Shown here piece after piece: positions 1 through 8,524 of a stretch of 45,101 bases of DNA (position 1 is its first letter; each line of letters starts with the position of its first letter). Source of the stretch: Balneolaceae bacterium (lineage in GTDB: Bacteria; Bacteroidota; Rhodothermia; Balneolales; Balneolaceae); contig JAFIFA010000127.1 of assembly GCA_020832225.1 (NCBI GenBank), positions 1-45,101 of the forward strand, read 5' to 3'. Both the position numbers and the translations under genes were made by a program. The notes under the pieces were generated by a model, which had not been told where the DNA came from, did no database searches, and saw only the letters and a program-made list of their open reading frames with translations.

Positions 1-796
1 CATCCTTGCTGGAGAGTATTCGCTGGGCCTGACTCTGATCGCACCCGTAATAGGCTGTATAGAGAAAGAAACCGCCAATCAGCATCGGCCAAAATCCAAA
101 CTCTCCTCCATCGCCGATGCCGGTAGAGCCGAAATCGACGGCATTAAGACGATCACGGTCCAGATTCTCCAGGAACATACCCCACCCTCCAATCAGATCC
201 AGTGCTATCCATGAGCAGAGAATGAAGCCTAGAAAGAGAATGCCCATCTGTATAACATCGGAGACGACAATCGCCTTCATCCCGCCCAGATAGTCATAGA
301 TCAGAGCCACCACTCCGGTTATGAGGATGTTTATCCAGAGCGGAATCCCAAAGACAGCCTCAAGAACAATGGCAACAGCATAAACGGTGATACCGGCGGC
401 AAAGGCCCGGCTAAACTGGAAGACGGCACTTAGGATTTTGGTCGTGCTACGGTCAAATCGATCGCCCAAATAGGAGTAGACACTGATAAACCCTGATCTG
501 TAGAGTGGAGGAAAGATAAATATGATCAGGAAGATCATGGCCAGGGGTACAGCAAATTCGTAGGTGAGCCACTGGAGACCACCGTTCTGCCTGAGTCCAA
601 CAAAAGCGGGTGCAGAGATAAAACTGACTGCCCCAAGCTGCGTGGCCATAGTGGAGAGCCCCACCTGCCACCATTTGAAATCCCTGCTTCCGAGATAGTA
701 ATCCTCTGTTGTACTCTGACCCCTGCTCAAATACCAGCTGAGTGCGATCAGCCCCGCAGCATAGAGGGTAATGACAATCCAGTCGAGGGAGTTCAT
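1..796 (-). CDS. Sodium/solute symporter (SSS family), C-terminus cut by window edge
   Basis: Inner-membrane secondary transporter that should couple Na+ entry to uptake of a sugar or other small solute. The 265 visible residues start MNSLDWIVITLYAAG and hold about seven hydrophobic segments. They include the family-typical N-terminal stretch TTEDYYLGSRDFKWWQ and the segment YYGCDQSQAQRILSSKD near the window edge, which matches the conserved DQ..VQR region of SSS proteins. A full member has about 500-600 residues, so roughly half is missing. The start is the ATG at 796-794, with only a weak upstream purine run. It is transcribed away from susC, so the two share a 490-bp intergenic region with LacI-type operators. 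That context suggests import of glucose or maltodextrin released by the locus, but the substrate cannot be read from the sequence. Confidence 0.88.
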   Translation of the reverse strand, partial: MNSLDWIVITLYAAGLIALSWYLSRGQSTTEDYYLGSRDFKWWQVGLSTMATQLGAVSFISAPAFVGLRQNGGLQWLTYEFAVPLAMIFLIIFIFPPLYRSGFISVYSYLGDRFDRSTTKILSAVFQFSRAFAAGITVYAVAIVLEAVFGIPLWINILITGVVALIYDYLGGMKAIVVSDVIQMGILFLGFILCSWIALDLIGGWGMFLENLDRDRLNAVDFGSTGIGDGGEFGFWPMLIGGFFLYTAYYGCDQSQAQRILSSKD

Positions 797-1286
797 ATCA
801 GGTTTACAGAGTGGTTAGAGGTAAGCCGATCTGAAAATATGTCACCAAAAACGTAAAAAAGGAAATGGATTTCATACATTTTTAGCTGATACTATTCCTG
901 TACTGATTCCTGTTCTCTGTAAGTTTAACTGTGAGAGAGAGCTACACACTTATATCTGATAGTTCAGATTGACCAAATTCACCCTATTTAAGGCTAAAAA
1001 CGTAAACATAGGCACGAAAGAGGTCTGAACAGATCAGAAAAGCGCATTTCAATCAGGGAATCCCCTACGGGAAAGATTATGAAATTGTTAATGAAAACGC
1101 TTACATTAAAAGGGAATGTAAGCGTTTTCATACGATCCTCACATTTACAGAGTAGGTTTCAGGAGGTATGAAAAGAGTAAACTAGATCATCAATCGAACC
1201 AAATAGAGACAAACACAACTGCTAACTGGCAGTGTTTACCCGTCGACTATTTCATCTAACCAACCAAACGAAAAGGTAGATTATAT
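797..1286. other. Divergent intergenic region between symporter and susC
   Basis: This 490-bp AT-rich region has no convincing open reading frame. It must hold the promoters of both the leftward symporter gene and the rightward susC operon. The only strong signal is the paired LacI-type operator at 1091-1131. No clear Bacteroidota -7 element (TAnnTTTG) was found in the susC-proximal part. An AAAAGG run about 10 bp before the susC ATG is the likely ribosome-binding signal. Confidence 0.6.
1091..1131. promoter_or_regulatory. Paired LacI-type operators in a perfect 17-bp inverted repeat
   Basis: Bases 1091-1107 and 1115-1131 are exact reverse complements separated by 7 bp. Each arm contains a 14-bp LacI-family half-palindromic site: TGAAAACGCTTACA at 1092-1105 and TGTAAGCGTTTTCA at 1117-1130. 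Both fit TGnAAnCGnTTnCA with the central CG. Their centres are 25 bp apart. A perfectly symmetric relative, TGTAAGCGCTTACA, lies at 13147-13160 upstream of the starch-binding lipoprotein. The likely ligand is the LacI-family protein encoded at 11416-12438. The repeat has no T-tract, so a terminator is unlikely. Confidence 0.8.
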
Positions 1287-4200
1287 ATGAAGCTAAAAGA
1301 GCTACTGAGTTTCGTTTTGCTCTTATCTGTCTGTCTGTTTGCCAATGAGGCATACGCACAGCAAGATCACAGAGTAAGCGGAACGGTTATTGAAGAAGAT
1401 ACAGATATCCCCCTCCCCGGGGTGAATATTACCGTTCAGGGACAACCTGATCGCGGAACCACTACCAACATCGATGGAGAGTATACGCTCAGAGTGAATT
1501 CTGACGACGTACTCATCTTTTCCTATATAGGATTCATCACTCAGGAGATCCCTGTTGATGGCCGGGAAAGAATCGATGTGGTGCTCGAAAGTGATGTTGC
1601 AGCACTCGATGAGCTTATCGTAATCGGTTATGGAGTTCGGGAGCGAGGCGACAACACCGGATCGGTGAATGTTGTTAGCTCCAGAGACTTTAACCCCGGT
1701 GCCATTACCTCACCGCAGGACCTCTTCCAGGGCCGTGCAGCCGGTGTAGATGTCGTAACAAACAGTGGTGCTCCCGGTGCCGGTGCAACCATCCGGATTC
1801 GCGGTGGTTCATCACTCTCGGCAAGCAACGATCCGCTATTTGTTGTTGATGGCGTTCCTCTTGATGATGGTGGAATCTCCGGAATGAGGAATCCGCTCAA
1901 TACTATTAATCCTAATGATATTGAGAATATTACCATCCTGAAGGATGCATCCGCAACCGCGATTTACGGTTCACGTGCTTCCAACGGTGTTGTTATTATC
2001 ACCACCAAACGTGGCGAAAGAGGACAGGATCTGCGCGTAAGCTATTCCGGTAAATTCTCTTACCAAACCAACCAAAACAGACTTGGTGTACTCGACGCAG
2101 ATGCCTACCGCGATCTGCTTGAGCGAAACAATGAACTTGGCAGTCCTATCATCAATGCCAATGCACTTGGGCTTACGGGCGATGCCAATACAGACTGGCA
2201 GGATGAAATTTTCCGAAATGCCTTTGGTCAGGATCACAACATCAGCGCCACCGGATCGGTAGCCGATGTGCCCTATCGTGTATCTCTTGGTTTTACAGGC
2301 AGCCAGGGTGTCCTGAGAACCTCCAGCAACGACCGTCTTACCGGTTCACTTGCTGTAAATCCAAGCTTTCTGGATGATGACCTGCGCGTGGATATCAACT
2401 TCCGCGGCATGCAAGACAGCAACCGTTTTGCAGACACAGGCGCTATTGGTGCAGCAGCCATATTTGATCCAACACAGCCTGTTCGAACGGACAATGCAGA
2501 GTTTGATGACTATTTCGCATGGACAACCTCCAGCGGCGCTCCTGTAGGTATTGCACCGGCAAACCCGGTTGCCTTGATCGAACAGCGAGACGACCAGTCT
2601 ACGGTCTACCGTGCACTCGGTAATGTTCAGGTAGCCTACGATCTTCCATTTGTGGAAAATCTGACCGCAACCGTGAATGCAGGATTTGACTATTCGGATG
2701 TTGGAAATGGCCGACTTCGAATTCCGGATACTGCTGCATTTGAGATCAGTAGCTCTGACCCAACCGATCCGCGCGGTATCCGCAGCGACTATGATCAGCG
2801 TAAAGAGAATCAGATTCTCGACTTTTACCTCAACTACGATCGTGATCTTCCGGGCCTCAACAGTGACTTCGACCTTACACTCGGTTACTCATGGGAGTAT
2901 CACTACGAGCGGGGTTCCACCTTCACAACCAACTTCAACACAGATGTGACGGAGAATGTTATTGCAGATAACAGCTATGAGACCGAGTACTATATTGTCT
3001 CATTTTTTGGTCGTGCCAACTACACCTTTGCAGACCGATACCTCTTCACCGCAACTCTGCGGCAAGATGGTACCTCCCGCTTCTCAGAAGATGAGCGATG
3101 GGGACTCTTCCCCTCTTTCGCATTTGCATGGCAGATGCATGAGGAGGATTTCCTGAGCGGAGTTGATCAGATCGATGAACTGAAACTTCGTCTCGGTTAT
3201 GGTGTGACAGGTCAGCAGCGAATCGGACAGGGTAACTACCCTTACCTACCGCAGTACACCTTTGGCCAGAGCACGGCACAGTACCTCTTTGGTAATGAGT
3301 TTGTTCAGACACTTCGTCCGGAAGGCTACAACGCCACCCTGAAGTGGGAAGAGACAACTACCTACAACATCGGTGTTGACTACAGCCTCTTTGATGAACG
3401 CGTATTCGGTACGGTTGAAGCGTACCACCGTGTGACAGACGACCTTCTTAACGTAATTCCGGTACCTGTTGGAACCAACTTCACCAACCAGATTCTGACC
3501 AACATCGGAAGCCTGGAAGTGCAGGGTATCGAGTTTGACATCACAGGGCGTCTGCTATCAACGCAGAACAGCTACTGGCAAGCAGGATTTAACGTCACAT
3601 ACAATCGTGATGAGATTACACAGCTCACCTCTACCGACGACCCGAGCTATATCGGTGTTCAGGTAGGCGGCATTGCCGGCGGTGAAGGAAATACGGTTCA
3701 GATCCACAGCGTGGGTCATCCGCGAAGCTCCTTCTACGTATATGAGCAGGTTTACGGAGAAGATGGACGACCTGTTGAAGGGGTCTTTGTTGACCGGAGC
3801 GGCGACGGCTCTATCTCCAGCAACGATCTCTACCGACATAAGAGCCCGTCTCCCGACTTTACGTTCGGATTCAGCTCACGGTATGAGTATATGAACTGGG
3901 ATGCCTCCTTCTCTGCAAGGGCCAGTGTTGGCAACTATGTTTACAACAACGTTGCTTCCGACATCGGAGCCGCATTCAGTGAGCTTTACAACTCTGCAGG
4001 ATTTGTAACCAATGCATCGGGAAGCCTTGCTGAAACCGGCTTCAGACAACCGCAATACCTCTCTGATCACTATGTAGAGAATGCATCCTTCTTCAGAATG
4101 GATAATGTGACGCTTGGCTATACTTTTGACAGCCTGTTTGACACAGCGACCAACTTGAGACTGTCAGCAACCGTGCAGAATGTCTTCACGATTACCGGGT

Positions 4201-4295
4201 ACAGTGGTATCGACCCTGAAGTTGTGGGTGGAATTGACTACAACCTCTATCCGCGTCCCACAACCTTTGTATTGGGTGTAAACCTCGACTTTTAA
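1287..4295 (+). CDS. susC: SusC/RagA-family TonB-dependent outer-membrane transporter
   Basis: TonB-dependent outer-membrane channel that works with its SusD lid to import oligosaccharides, here probably maltodextrins. The 1002 residues are full length for the family. In order there is a signal peptide ending near YAQ (residue 25), a carboxypeptidase-like regulatory domain (about 29-105), the TonB-box-like LDELIVIGYG (about 107-116), a plug domain with DPLFVVDGVP and ILKDASATAIYGSRASNG (about 180-240), and a 22-strand-type barrel ending in the aromatic FVLGVNLDF. It is first in an operon with susD (19-bp gap) and the susE-like gene. Paired LacI operators lie about 160 bp upstream. The susC/RagA assignment is firm; the glucan substrate is inferred from the neighbouring GH13 enzyme and starch-binding lipoproteins. 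Confidence 0.95.
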   Translation: MKLKELLSFVLLLSVCLFANEAYAQQDHRVSGTVIEEDTDIPLPGVNITVQGQPDRGTTTNIDGEYTLRVNSDDVLIFSYIGFITQEIPVDGRERIDVVLESDVAALDELIVIGYGVRERGDNTGSVNVVSSRDFNPGAITSPQDLFQGRAAGVDVVTNSGAPGAGATIRIRGGSSLSASNDPLFVVDGVPLDDGGISGMRNPLNTINPNDIENITILKDASATAIYGSRASNGVVIITTKRGERGQDLRVSYSGKFSYQTNQNRLGVLDADAYRDLLERNNELGSPIINANALGLTGDANTDWQDEIFRNAFGQDHNISATGSVADVPYRVSLGFTGSQGVLRTSSNDRLTGSLAVNPSFLDDDLRVDINFRGMQDSNRFADTGAIGAAAIFDPTQPVRTDNAEFDDYFAWTTSSGAPVGIAPANPVALIEQRDDQSTVYRALGNVQVAYDLPFVENLTATVNAGFDYSDVGNGRLRIPDTAAFEISSSDPTDPRGIRSDYDQRKENQILDFYLNYDRDLPGLNSDFDLTLGYSWEYHYERGSTFTTNFNTDVTENVIADNSYETEYYIVSFFGRANYTFADRYLFTATLRQDGTSRFSEDERWGLFPSFAFAWQMHEEDFLSGVDQIDELKLRLGYGVTGQQRIGQGNYPYLPQYTFGQSTAQYLFGNEFVQTLRPEGYNATLKWEETTTYNIGVDYSLFDERVFGTVEAYHRVTDDLLNVIPVPVGTNFTNQILTNIGSLEVQGIEFDITGRLLSTQNSYWQAGFNVTYNRDEITQLTSTDDPSYIGVQVGGIAGGEGNTVQIHSVGHPRSSFYVYEQVYGEDGRPVEGVFVDRSGDGSISSNDLYRHKSPSPDFTFGFSSRYEYMNWDASFSARASVGNYVYNNVASDIGAAFSELYNSAGFVTNASGSLAETGFRQPQYLSDHYVENASFFRMDNVTLGYTFDSLFDTATNLRLSATVQNVFTITGYSGIDPEVVGGIDYNLYPRPTTFVLGVNLDF

Positions 4296-4314
4296 ACCAT
4301 TTCAGGAATAGATT

Positions 4315-5901
4315 ATGAAAACTCAACTGAATAAACTGATCGGGTTCGCACTCATTGCAGTGCTGGGCCTCTACGCAACCTCGTGCGTGAACGATCTCAA
4401 TACCTCTCCGATTGATGAGAATATTGAGACTTCCGAACTGGTGTTTGAAAACCCGGAGAATTTCCGGAAAGTTCTTGCCAAAATGTATGCCGGACTCTCT
4501 ATGACGGGCCAGGAAGGCCCTGCCGGACAGGCCGACATCCAGGGCATTGACGAAGGCTTCTCCAGCTATGTTCGCCAATTCTGGACGCATCAGGTAATCT
4601 CAACCGATGAAGCGGTTGTAGCCTGGAATGATCCGGGACTGCCTGTCTACAATTTCCAGCAGTGGAATGCCTCCAATGAGTTCGTACGGGCAATGTACAG
4701 TCGTATCTACTACCAGATCACCCTTGCAAACGAATTCATTCGTGAAGCTTCGCAACGCGATGAAGAGGTGATTCAGGACTACATGAATGAGGCGCGCTTT
4801 CTGAGAGCCCTCTCCTACTGGCACGTGCTTGACCTCTTTGGCGGAAACGTACCATTTGTAACGGAAGAGAATTTAATTGGCGCCGGTATGCCGGAGCCAA
4901 CCAATGCAAACGATCTCTTCAACTATATCGAAAGCGAACTGCTTGAAATCGTTGATGAGCTTCCATCTCCGGGAGCGAACGACTACGGACGTGCCGATCA
5001 GGGCGTGGCATGGACACTCCTCGCCAAGCTCTATCTGAATGCAGAAGTACATACAGGCGATGACCGATATGCAGATGCCTATCAGTATGCCCAGCAGATC
5101 ATCGATTCCGGGGCATATAGCCTGGCTGATGAGTATGAGCACAACTTCCTCATCGATAATGACGAGACCGGCGAGATCATCTTCCCGGTTCGGTTTGATG
5201 GTGACAATGCCAGAACCTTCGGCGGAACCACCTTCCTGATCTGTGCTTCTCTTGGAGGTACTATGAGTTCAGAAGCTTTCGGTACAGGTTGTGCATGGGC
5301 GGGTAACCGAACCACCCCCGAATTTGTATCTCTTTTTGAAGAGGACCCCAATTCGGATGAAGAGTACGCATGGCTGGATGGACGAGCTCTTTTCCATACC
5401 GATGAGCAGACGCTCGAAATTGAAACGCTAAGTGATTTTCAGAATGGATTTGCTGTTGAGAAGTTCCGCAATGTCTCCTCAACCGGAGAGCGTGGAAAAA
5501 ACAGTGACTTCATGGATCTGGACTTCCCTATGTTCCGATTGGGTGATGTCTATCTGATGTACGCTGAAGCTGCAATTCGTGCAGGTGGCGACCTTGGAGA
5601 GGCTGTTAATCGTGTGAATGCTCTTCGTGAGCGGGCATATGGTGACGACTCCGGAAACATCTCTCAGAGTGATCTATCCCTCGACTTCATCATTGATGAG
5701 CGGGGACGTGAACTCTATTGGGAGGGACACCGAAGAACAGACCTGATCCGCTTCGGTCTCTATACCGGTGGCGACTATGTATGGTCTTACAAAGGTGGCA
5801 GCCAGGAAGGGAGCGCAACAAGCGATCACCTTCAGCTCTTCCCGATCCCATCTGCCGACCTGAACGAAAATCTCAACCTGGAACAGAATCCGGGCTACTA
5901 A
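4315..5901 (+). CDS. susD: SusD/RagB-family glycan-binding outer-membrane lipoprotein
   Basis: Cell-surface lipoprotein that caps the SusC channel and binds the oligosaccharide. The 528 residues begin with a lipoprotein signal, GLYATSC, with the acylated cysteine at residue 24. TPR-type SusD architecture follows: an N-terminal region with RFLRALSYWHVLDLFGGNVP and a C-terminal RagB/SusD domain with VNALRERAYG and IIDERGRELYWEGHRRTDL, the usual signature near the C-terminus. It ends in the typical NLEQNPGY. It sits 19 bp after susC and 13 bp before the susE-like start, so the three genes are surely cotranscribed. An AGGA run precedes the ATG. The family call is secure; ligand specificity is inferred. 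Confidence 0.95.
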   Translation: MKTQLNKLIGFALIAVLGLYATSCVNDLNTSPIDENIETSELVFENPENFRKVLAKMYAGLSMTGQEGPAGQADIQGIDEGFSSYVRQFWTHQVISTDEAVVAWNDPGLPVYNFQQWNASNEFVRAMYSRIYYQITLANEFIREASQRDEEVIQDYMNEARFLRALSYWHVLDLFGGNVPFVTEENLIGAGMPEPTNANDLFNYIESELLEIVDELPSPGANDYGRADQGVAWTLLAKLYLNAEVHTGDDRYADAYQYAQQIIDSGAYSLADEYEHNFLIDNDETGEIIFPVRFDGDNARTFGGTTFLICASLGGTMSSEAFGTGCAWAGNRTTPEFVSLFEEDPNSDEEYAWLDGRALFHTDEQTLEIETLSDFQNGFAVEKFRNVSSTGERGKNSDFMDLDFPMFRLGDVYLMYAEAAIRAGGDLGEAVNRVNALRERAYGDDSGNISQSDLSLDFIIDERGRELYWEGHRRTDLIRFGLYTGGDYVWSYKGGSQEGSATSDHLQLFPIPSADLNENLNLEQNPGY

Positions 5902-5914
5902 ACAAGGAATGAAT

Positions 5915-6973
5915 ATGAAATCTTTAAAGTATCTATCGATTCTTATTGCAGGCCTCCTGGTCTTCACCGCGTGTGAAGACTCACAAGGGCCGGTACTGAA
6001 CAGCGACGTTGAACCTCCGGTGATTGAATCTCCGGATTCCGGCACCAGCTACGTTCTCACCGAGGATGATGAGGAAGAAGAGCTGATGACCATAGAGTGG
6101 AGCACGCCCGATTTTGGCTTCTCCGCAGCTGTGGACTATCGTGTGCAGCTCTCCGTTGATGGCTCATTCGATGACGCCGTCAGGGTTGGAGACAGCAACA
6201 GCAGTTCTCTTTCTCCTACTGTGGGAAGCGTAAATAGCGCACTAATAACTGCGGGCCTTCCGTCCGGAGTTGAAACCGAAGTATCTTTACGGGTACGGGC
6301 AACGCTGAGCGACAGTAATGAAGACCCGCTCTACTCAGATCCAATTATGCTGGGCTTTACACCATATGCACAGGATCTGGATCTGCCGGAAATCTATGCG
6401 ATCGGAAACTTTCTGGAGCCGGGTGGCTATGGTAACGACTGGGACTGGGATTCTGCAGTCGCTCTCTTTGGCTTTGACAGCGAAACCGAATATTCCGGAT
6501 TTCTCTACTTTGATGCAGATGGACTGGAGTATAAGTTCGCTCCCGAGCGCAGTTGGGATCTTGACTGGGGAGATGATGATGCCGACGGCAACCTGGACGA
6601 AGGTGGCTCCAACATCACAATGGAAGATGCCGGATTCTACCGGTTCTCAGTGAACACCGAAAACCTCACCTACTCCTTCGAAAGGAAAGTCTTCGGATTG
6701 ATTGGAGAGGCAGCCGGTGGCTGGGATGACGGCGACGACGTGATCATGGAATATGACACTGAGGAGAACGTTTGGGTTGTTGAAGCCGACCTTGTGGCCG
6801 GTGAAATGAAGTTCCGAGCTAATCAAGAGTGGAACCTGAACTATGGCGATGATGATGGCAATGGCACTCTTCAGGAGGGCGGCGCAAACATCATGGTTGA
6901 TGCAGACGGTACATACCGTGTTACACTAGACCTGAATGGCCCGGTCTACACCTACAGCCTCGAGCTTCTCTGA
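5915..6973 (+). CDS. SusE/SusF-like starch-binding outer-membrane lipoprotein
   Basis: Predicted surface lipoprotein that holds starch near the SusCD complex. The start at 5915 (MKSLKYLSILIAG) is preferred over the ATG at 5909 because AAGGA at 5904-5908 abuts 5909 but is about 6 bp from 5915. The acylated cysteine is residue 20 (FTAC). A SusE-type N-terminal domain (TIEWSTPDFGFSAAVDYRVQ) is followed by two similar C-terminal modules. Each has a YKFAPERSWDLDWGDDDADG or MKFRANQEWNLNYGDDDGNG motif and then EGGANI or EGGSNI, the carbohydrate-binding repeats of SusE/SusF. It is third in the operon, with a strong terminator 60 bp downstream. It is 352 residues from the preferred start, near the usual size of SusE (about 390). 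Confidence 0.88.
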   Translation: MKSLKYLSILIAGLLVFTACEDSQGPVLNSDVEPPVIESPDSGTSYVLTEDDEEEELMTIEWSTPDFGFSAAVDYRVQLSVDGSFDDAVRVGDSNSSSLSPTVGSVNSALITAGLPSGVETEVSLRVRATLSDSNEDPLYSDPIMLGFTPYAQDLDLPEIYAIGNFLEPGGYGNDWDWDSAVALFGFDSETEYSGFLYFDADGLEYKFAPERSWDLDWGDDDADGNLDEGGSNITMEDAGFYRFSVNTENLTYSFERKVFGLIGEAAGGWDDGDDVIMEYDTEENVWVVEADLVAGEMKFRANQEWNLNYGDDDGNGTLQEGGANIMVDADGTYRVTLDLNGPVYTYSLELL

Positions 6974-7033
6974 TCCTAAAACCTTAGAGATATCGACTGC
7001 CGGTATTTAATCAGCAGTTCTTGTAAAAATTAG

Positions 7034-7066
7034 AAGCCCGTCCGGAATATCCGGCCGGGCTTTTTT
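7034..7066 (+). terminator. Rho-independent terminator of the susCDE operon
   Basis: The stem AAGCCCG (7034-7040) pairs with CGGGCTT (7056-7062). The loop contains a further CCGG/CCGG pairing, and a run of six T follows at 7061-7066. It lies 60 bp after the susE-like stop codon. Confidence 0.9.
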
Positions 7067-7082
7067 GTTTACGGGGAAAGGT

Positions 7083-7441
7083 CTCAGGTTCAGGGCTCCA
7101 GGTGCAGCGCATAGCGCCATTCGCTAAGCGCTTAGCGAATGGCCAACAAGTCCCGTCAGGGACTAAACATGGGTAGAATATAGATCCGAGATATGAACCT
7201 CGATTCGCCGAGACGCAATTGTCGTAGAAGAACCCAATACAACCGAGGCGAAACAGGAGGAACCAATTGGGGAAAACCTATAATGGGGCTTTCCCTCTGC
7301 GCCTCGGGTAATGCATTTCCTTTATCGAGGTCAGCCCCTCGTTGCGGAATCTACGCCATTTCCTATCCCCGGGGCTGGCGCCCCGGGCTACCCATGTTTC
7401 ACCCCTACGGGGTGGGTCATGTATTAATTGTTGTTCTCTAA
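7083..7441. repeat. Palindrome-rich intergenic repeat, unit 1 of 3
   Basis: First of three head-to-tail copies of a ~360-375 bp non-coding unit; edges are approximate. It opens with a perfect 26-bp palindrome at 7117-7142. Short stem-loops follow: AGTCCC-gtca-GGGACT (7149-7164), separated CCGAGGCG/CGCCTCGG arms, CCCGGGGC-tggc-GCCCCGGG (7368-7387) and CACCCC-tac-GGGGTG (7400-7414). Short frames open here but none is shared between the three units, so they are not genes. The unit lies between the convergent susE and amylase genes, where REP-like elements usually sit. Confidence 0.85.
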
Positions 7442-7449
7442 ACTGAGCG

Positions 7450-7811
7450 GTTCAGCGTTCAGTGCTCAAGGTACGGGTTGCATTATACAGAGCATTGCGC
7501 CATGCGCTTAACGCTTCGCCAACAAGTCCCGTCAGGGACTACACATGGGTAGAAAAAGGTCCTGGATATCATCCCCCATTCGCCGAGACGCAATTGTTGA
7601 AGATGAACCGATCCATCCGAGGCGAAACGGGATGAATCAGAAAAGGGTAAACCCTTGCCCGGACTTTCCATCTGCGCCTCGGGTTAGGCATTTCCTTTAC
7701 AGAGGTAAGCTCCTCATTGCGGAATCCGTGCCATTTCCTATCCCCGGGGCTGCGCGCCCCGGGCTACCCATGCTTCACCCCGATGGGGTGGGTCCTGAAT
7801 TATATTTGTTC
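7450..7811. repeat. Palindrome-rich intergenic repeat, unit 2 of 3
   Basis: Second copy, offset 376 bp from unit 1 when measured at the AGTCCC hairpin (7525-7540). The stems of the internal hairpins are kept while loops differ: the GC-rich hairpin loop and the last loop (gat instead of tac) have changed. The opening palindrome of unit 1 is degraded here. Preserved stems with varying loops argue that folding, as DNA or RNA, matters. Confidence 0.83.
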
Positions 7812-7817
7812 CCTCAG

Positions 7818-8178
7818 TTGAACGCTTCAGGCTGCAAGGTGGATGGCATAGCGCCATGCGCTTAGCGCTTAGCGCATCGCCAACAAGTCCCGTCAGGGAC
7901 TAAACATGGGTAGAAATAGATCCGAGATATCATCCCCCATTCGCCGAGACGTGATTGTTGAATAAGAATCCGATCCATCCGAGGCGAAACGGGAGGAACC
8001 AATTGGGGGAAACCTATACCGTGGCATTCCATCTGCGCCTCGGATTATGCGTTTCCTTTACAGAGATAAGCTCCTCATTGCGGAATCCGTGCCATTTCCT
8101 ATCCCCGGGGCTGGCGCCCCGGGCTACCCATGTTTCACCCCGATGGGGTGAGGATCTAGTCCAAAGTATTGTTCTCTA
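7818..8178. repeat. Palindrome-rich intergenic repeat, unit 3 of 3
   Basis: Third copy, offset 361 bp from unit 2 at the AGTCCC hairpin (7886-7901). It is very close to unit 1 in its middle part (shared GGAGGAACCAATTGGGG) and to unit 2 in its second half (shared TTCATTGC-like stretch and CACCCC-gat-GGGGTG). This mosaic pattern suggests gene-conversion-like exchange among copies. No coding capacity is conserved. Confidence 0.83.
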
Positions 8179-8220
8179 ATCTTGACAGTACAAGTCGCAA
8201 GTTCCCGGATGCAGGCCGTG

Positions 8221-8470
8221 TTTGACTAAACGCAAGGCGCATAGGGCAAAGCGTAGAATTTGTTTGGTTACTGGTTTGAAGGTTGCTGGTTGAAGGTTCC
8301 GCGATACTGAGATTTGGCAATTGCTGACAGCCCCAATACGAAGCGTGGGATCTGTCAATATTTGCGTTGTTGGTCGTAGACCGTCTTCCCGACGGTTCGG
8401 AACTGCGCCAAAGGCGCAGCACGTCTCACGTCTCACGTCTTTTTACTTTTCACCTTTCACTTCTCACTCC
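8221..8470 (+). repeat. Dispersed repeat family B, copy 1
   Basis: About 250 bp that recur as the reverse complement at 34178-34367. Shared blocks include AGATTTGGC, CCCCAATACGAAGCGTGGGA, AATATTTGCGTTGTTGGTCG, tandem ACGTCTC units and a pyrimidine-rich TTTCACCTTTCACTTCTCAC tail. This copy carries an extra segment at about 8386-8420 with two perfect hairpins: ACCGTC-ttccc-GACGGT (8380-8396) and CTGCGCC-aaa-GGCGCAG (8403-8419). Copy 2 lacks both hairpins. Nothing coding is seen. Together with the three palindromic units it fills the 1.5 kb between the susE-like gene and the amylase. Confidence 0.85.
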
Positions 8471-8524
8471 ACTCCGCGGCGATTCGCCATGCGCTACGCC
8501 CTCTACGTTATGCGCTCAACACCC

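Noticed and set aside
969-990. TTGACC/TATTTA as a susC promoter
   Set aside because: The two elements are only 10 bp apart, too close for a sigma-A promoter.
7083-8178. CRISPR array
   Set aside because: There are only three units, each about 360-375 bp, with no spacers of constant size, and no cas genes are nearby.
7193-8179. Short frames in the three palindromic repeat units as possible genes
   Set aside because: Their frames and lengths differ between units although the DNA is repeated; start and stop positions are not conserved.
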